Shown: positions 4,867 through 7,014 of the stretch, in pieces
Layout: every line of letters starts with the position of its first letter
How positions within the stretch are numbered: the stretch's first letter is position 1
DNA from: Gemmatimonadota bacterium
GTDB taxonomy: Bacteria; Gemmatimonadota; Gemmatimonadetes; Palauibacterales; Palauibacteraceae
Assembly (NCBI GenBank): GCA_030601615.1
Contig: JAUVTH010000073.1
Span: forward strand, 1 to 7,014
Direction of reading: 5' to 3'
Length of the DNA stretch: 7,014 nt
Translations under genes and position numbers: made by a program
The notes under the pieces: model-generated
What the model was told of the DNA's origin: nothing
The model's input: only the letters and a program-made list of their open reading frames with translations
Database searches by the model: none

Positions 4867-6654
4867 TCAGGCTCCTCCGACGATTGCTACGATCGTCTGC
4901 CCGGGCTGCGGGACCGCGGCGCCGTACACGGTCACGACTGTGAGCTTCCCCTCGTCTACGACGAATAGCGGGATAGCGTCCGGGTACTGCTCGAGGAAGT
5001 CGGTATAGCCGAAGGCAACGGTGAGCTTCGTCGTCTTGACGTCGGCGCCAGCGTCGAACCGGGACGTCAGTTCCCAGTGCCCGGCGTCGGCCTGGAACAG
5101 GAACCGCCCCCGCAGGTGACGTCCCACCAGCGTCTCTTCCGTCGCGGTCTCGAGCTCTGCGGGTGGGAGCTGGTACACCGAGTCCACCCCGAATACCTCG
5201 CTGAAATTCAGGCCCGTGAGCGAGTTCACCTCGTCATTCGAGGTGAGCGCCAGAAGATTGCCGATCCCGGCGAGCTCGATCTGGTCGAGCGCTCCCTCGG
5301 TCAGGGTGCTTCCGTAGTAAGTGGGGAGGCCGGCCAGGCCTGCTTGAGAGATGTTCCGGCGGTTGGTGTCTGCGAGGCGCACCTGGAACCCGAGCTCCTG
5401 CAGCTCGCGAGCAATCTCGCGTGCCCACGGGTGCGCCCCTACGAACAGGACTCCCTGAGGTTCGGGCAGCGCCACGCCGAGGCGCCGGGCGAGGGGTCCT
5501 GCCGTGAAGCCGTAGACGAGGACGGTCGCGATGATCACCAGGAACGTGACGGAGGCTAGTTGCTCGGCTCCCGCGTATCCGTGTCGGGTCAGCTCCAGCG
5601 CGAACAGGGACGACACCGCGGCCGCCACGATGCCGCGCGGCGCCACCCACCCGAGCAGGATCCGCTCGCGCCAGCTGAAGTCCGAGCCTCGCGTCGAGAT
5701 TCCGACGGCCAGCGGCCGCACGACCAGGATCAGCGCGCCGATGAACGCGATCTCGGGCAAGCCCACGGCACGCAGGTCGGCCATTTCGAGACGCGCCGCC
5801 AGGATGATGAACAGGGACGAGATGAGGAGGACGCGCAGGTTCTCCTTGAACTCGATGATGTGACGGATGTTCACGGAGCTCTGGTTGGCCATTGCCATGC
5901 CCATCAGCGTGACCGTGAGCAGGCCGGACTCGGGCTGCAGGGCGTTGGACCCGGCGAAGGCGGCGACGACGACGGTCAGCGAGAGAGGGCTCTGCAGGAA
6001 CTCCGGTACCCAGCGGCGATCGAGGAGCAAGATCATCAGGCCTGCTCCGACGGCCGCCAGCGTGACGCCGATTACGACCGTCTTCAGGAACCCCAGGGCA
6101 CCGACGGTCCACGCGACCTCGAGTCCACCAGCAAGCAGGACCTCGAACACGAGCACGGCCAGCACCGCCCCGATCGGGTCGATGAGGATGCCTTCCCACT
6201 TCAGCGTATTGCCGACCTGCGGGTTTGGCCGCATGTGTCTCAGGAGCGGCACGATCACGGTGGGTCCCGTGACCACGAGGATGGCGCCGAGAAGGAGAGC
6301 CGGTTCGAGGGCGAAGCCAAGGATATAGTGTGCCGCTGCTGTGACCAGGGCCCAGGTGACGATCGCTCCTACGGTCACGAGGCTGGTGACTACCCTACCT
6401 ACCTGCCGCAGCTCCCCGATTCGCAGGCTCGCCCCGCCCTCGAACAGGATGATCGCGACGGAAACCGAGACTACGGGGAAGAGCAGATCGCCGAAGATGG
6501 CGTCGGGTTTCAAGAGGCCGGTAAGCGGACCCGCCACGATTCCGAACACGAGAAGCACGAGGATAGACGGTAGGCCGACTCGCCACGCGATCCACTCCGC
6601 GGCGATGCCGAGGGTGATGATGGTGGCGATGGCGAGCAGAAGGTACTGGCTCAA
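4867..6654 (-). CDS. CPA1-type cation/proton antiporter with C-terminal TrkA-N (RCK) domain (595 aa)
   Basis: An inner-membrane monovalent cation/proton antiporter of the NhaP-like CPA1 superfamily (Pfam Na_H_Exchanger), exchanging Na+ or K+ for H+ in pH and ion balance. About 12-13 hydrophobic segments fill residues 1-395. Family features are FEGG (71-74), TGPT (129-132), the core EGILIDPIG (154-162) with the probable ion-binding Asp at 159, and WVAPRG (336-341). The core motif reads Ile-Asp where classical CPA1 proteins have Asn-Asp. Residues 401-495 form a TrkA-N Rossmann domain: GAHPWA (406-411), D429 at the end of strand 2, and YGSTL (447-451). A further 100 residues resemble an RCK-C-like regulatory tail. 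This suggests gating by a nucleotide or ligand. The start is a TTG at 6654 supported by AGGAG 8 nt upstream. It follows a DUF427 gene after 102 nt. Confidence 0.9.
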   Translation of the reverse strand: MSQYLLLAIATIITLGIAAEWIAWRVGLPSILVLLVFGIVAGPLTGLLKPDAIFGDLLFPVVSVSVAIILFEGGASLRIGELRQVGRVVTSLVTVGAIVTWALVTAAAHYILGFALEPALLLGAILVVTGPTVIVPLLRHMRPNPQVGNTLKWEGILIDPIGAVLAVLVFEVLLAGGLEVAWTVGALGFLKTVVIGVTLAAVGAGLMILLLDRRWVPEFLQSPLSLTVVVAAFAGSNALQPESGLLTVTLMGMAMANQSSVNIRHIIEFKENLRVLLISSLFIILAARLEMADLRAVGLPEIAFIGALILVVRPLAVGISTRGSDFSWRERILLGWVAPRGIVAAAVSSLFALELTRHGYAGAEQLASVTFLVIIATVLVYGFTAGPLARRLGVALPEPQGVLFVGAHPWAREIARELQELGFQVRLADTNRRNISQAGLAGLPTYYGSTLTEGALDQIELAGIGNLLALTSNDEVNSLTGLNFSEVFGVDSVYQLPPAELETATEETLVGRHLRGRFLFQADAGHWELTSRFDAGADVKTTKLTVAFGYTDFLEQYPDAIPLFVVDEGKLTVVTVYGAAVPQPGQTIVAIVGGA

Positions 6655-6662
6655 CGGACGGT

Positions 6663-6667
6663 CTCCT
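6663..6667 (-). promoter_or_regulatory. Ribosome binding site supporting the TTG start of the antiporter
   Basis: AGGAG (complement of CTCCT) lies 8 nt before the TTG at 6654. No better ATG or GTG stands in frame nearby, and the TTG gives the expected antiporter N-terminus (M-S-Q-Y-L-L-L). Confidence 0.6.
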
Positions 6668-6724
6668 GGCGTCGAGTGAGCTCATCGGGCGCGCGACCGC
6701 CGTACCGTACGTCTCGTTTCCTCT

Positions 6725-6753
6725 GTCCGTCAACGGACGCTTCATGTCCGTTG
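6725..6753. repeat. CAACGGAC inverted-repeat cluster in the antiporter leader
   Basis: CAACGGAC (6731-6738) and GTCCGTTG (6746-6753) are exact reverse complements with a 7-nt spacer. The left arm also belongs to a second dyad, GTCCGT-CA-ACGGAC (6725-6738). Pairing of the two is mutually exclusive in RNA because they share bases. A direct copy, TCAACGGACG, occurs at 6651-6660, over the antiporter start codon, and matches 6730-6739 in ten bases. The hairpin begins 3 nt after the DUF427 stop and could end that transcript, but no T run follows it on the minus strand. An operator is the alternative. Confidence 0.45.
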
Positions 6754-6756
6754 CTT

Positions 6757-7014
6757 CTACTTCTGGATGGTCACTCCACGCCAGAACGCCACGTGGTCCT
6801 TGATTCGGGCGGCGGCATCTCGGGGGTCAGGGTAATACCATGCGGCAGCCCGATTGACCTCCCCGTCTACCAGGACGTCGTAGTAGGATGCCACTCCCTT
6901 CCACGGGCAGCGGGACTGCGTGTCGCTCTTCTGAAGGTACGCCGCGGACACCGAGTCGGGAGGGAAGTAGATGTTGCCCTCCACTTCCTCGTACTCGGCG
7001 GACTCGGCGATCAC
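6757..7014 (-). CDS. DUF427 (PF04248) domain protein, N-terminus cut by the window edge
   Basis: The visible 85 residues match almost the whole DUF427 domain, a small family of unknown function also listed in Pfam as NTP_transf_9. Recognisable features are AESAEYEEVEGNIYFP (3-18), S-D-T-Q-S-R-C-P-W-K-G (30-40) with its conserved Cys-Pro-Trp-Lys-Gly, S-Y-Y-D-V-L-V-D-G (43-51), the A-A-W-Y-Y-P-D-P (57-64) and the ending H-V-A-F-W-R-G-V (74-81). Family members of about 90-95 residues have a short beta strand before this point, so roughly ten codons are probably missing beyond 7014. The GTG at the edge most likely encodes an internal Val, not the start. It is on the same strand as the antiporter gene, 102 nt upstream; co-transcription is possible. 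No enzymatic role is proven for the family. Confidence 0.88.
   Translation of the reverse strand: MIAESAEYEEVEGNIYFPPDSVSAAYLQKSDTQSRCPWKGVASYYDVLVDGEVNRAAAWYYPDPRDAAARIKDHVAFWRGVTIQK

Noticed and set aside
5234..6199. 321-aa minus-strand and 337-aa plus-strand frames inside the antiporter gene
   Set aside because: Both are Arg/Gly/Asp-rich shadows; the antiporter frame carries the family motifs from end to end.
6395..6745. Minus-strand ATG frame starting in the loop of the CAACGGAC hairpin
   Set aside because: It overlaps the antiporter start in another frame, gives an Arg/His/Pro-rich sequence and has no binding site.
1..7014. CRISPR array, transposon ends, tRNA or rRNA, toxin-antitoxin or known defence genes
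   Set aside because: Looked for on both strands; no spaced repeats, terminal inverted repeats, transposase motifs or RNA gene signatures were seen.

Overview
The window is GC-rich bacterial DNA, densely coded, with AGGAG-type ribosome binding sites, GTG/TTG start codons and overlapping or nearly touching genes. The lipoprotein serine hydrolase, the proline-rich TonB protein with an ExbB/ExbD-coupling helix, and the inner-membrane proteins point to a diderm (Gram-negative-type) bacterium. The style resembles Gemmatimonadota or related environmental phyla, but nothing seen fixes the taxon. There is no CRISPR array, insertion sequence, phage gene, rRNA or tRNA that I can recognise.

Layout. Positions 1-276 hold no convincing gene, only one 8-bp hairpin. 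A small membrane-anchored hypothetical protein (277-621, minus) is followed by a 143-bp divergent spacer. Then come two small plus-strand membrane genes: a 62-aa two-helix protein (765-953) and a 203-aa multi-pass protein built from an internal repeat (969-1580). Converging on them is a minus-strand cluster, in transcription order: a 170-aa single-helix membrane protein (3253-3765), a 28-aa hydrophobic micro-ORF (3121-3207), a beta-lactamase-fold serine hydrolase lipoprotein (1916-3124) and a 98-aa soluble hypothetical protein (1617-1913). The last three are linked by an ATGA overlap and a 2-nt gap, so they are probably translationally coupled.

A spacer of about 340 bp (3766-4104) separates this cluster from a divergent TonB-family energy transducer (4105-4803, plus). 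Converging on TonB is a CPA1-type cation/proton antiporter with a C-terminal TrkA-N (RCK) domain (4867-6654, minus, TTG start). Upstream of it lies the 3' part of a DUF427 protein (6757-7014, minus), cut by the window edge.

How they may work together. Most products are envelope proteins, but I see no single pathway and no clear defence or mobile system. The most unusual points are: the serine hydrolase has SxxK and HxG but a Ser in place of the general-base Tyr of YxN; a 28-aa micro-ORF overlaps its start by ATGA; a perfect 16-bp palindrome contains the ribosome binding site of the cluster's first gene; and an octamer, CAACGGAC, is repeated around the antiporter leader and its TTG start.
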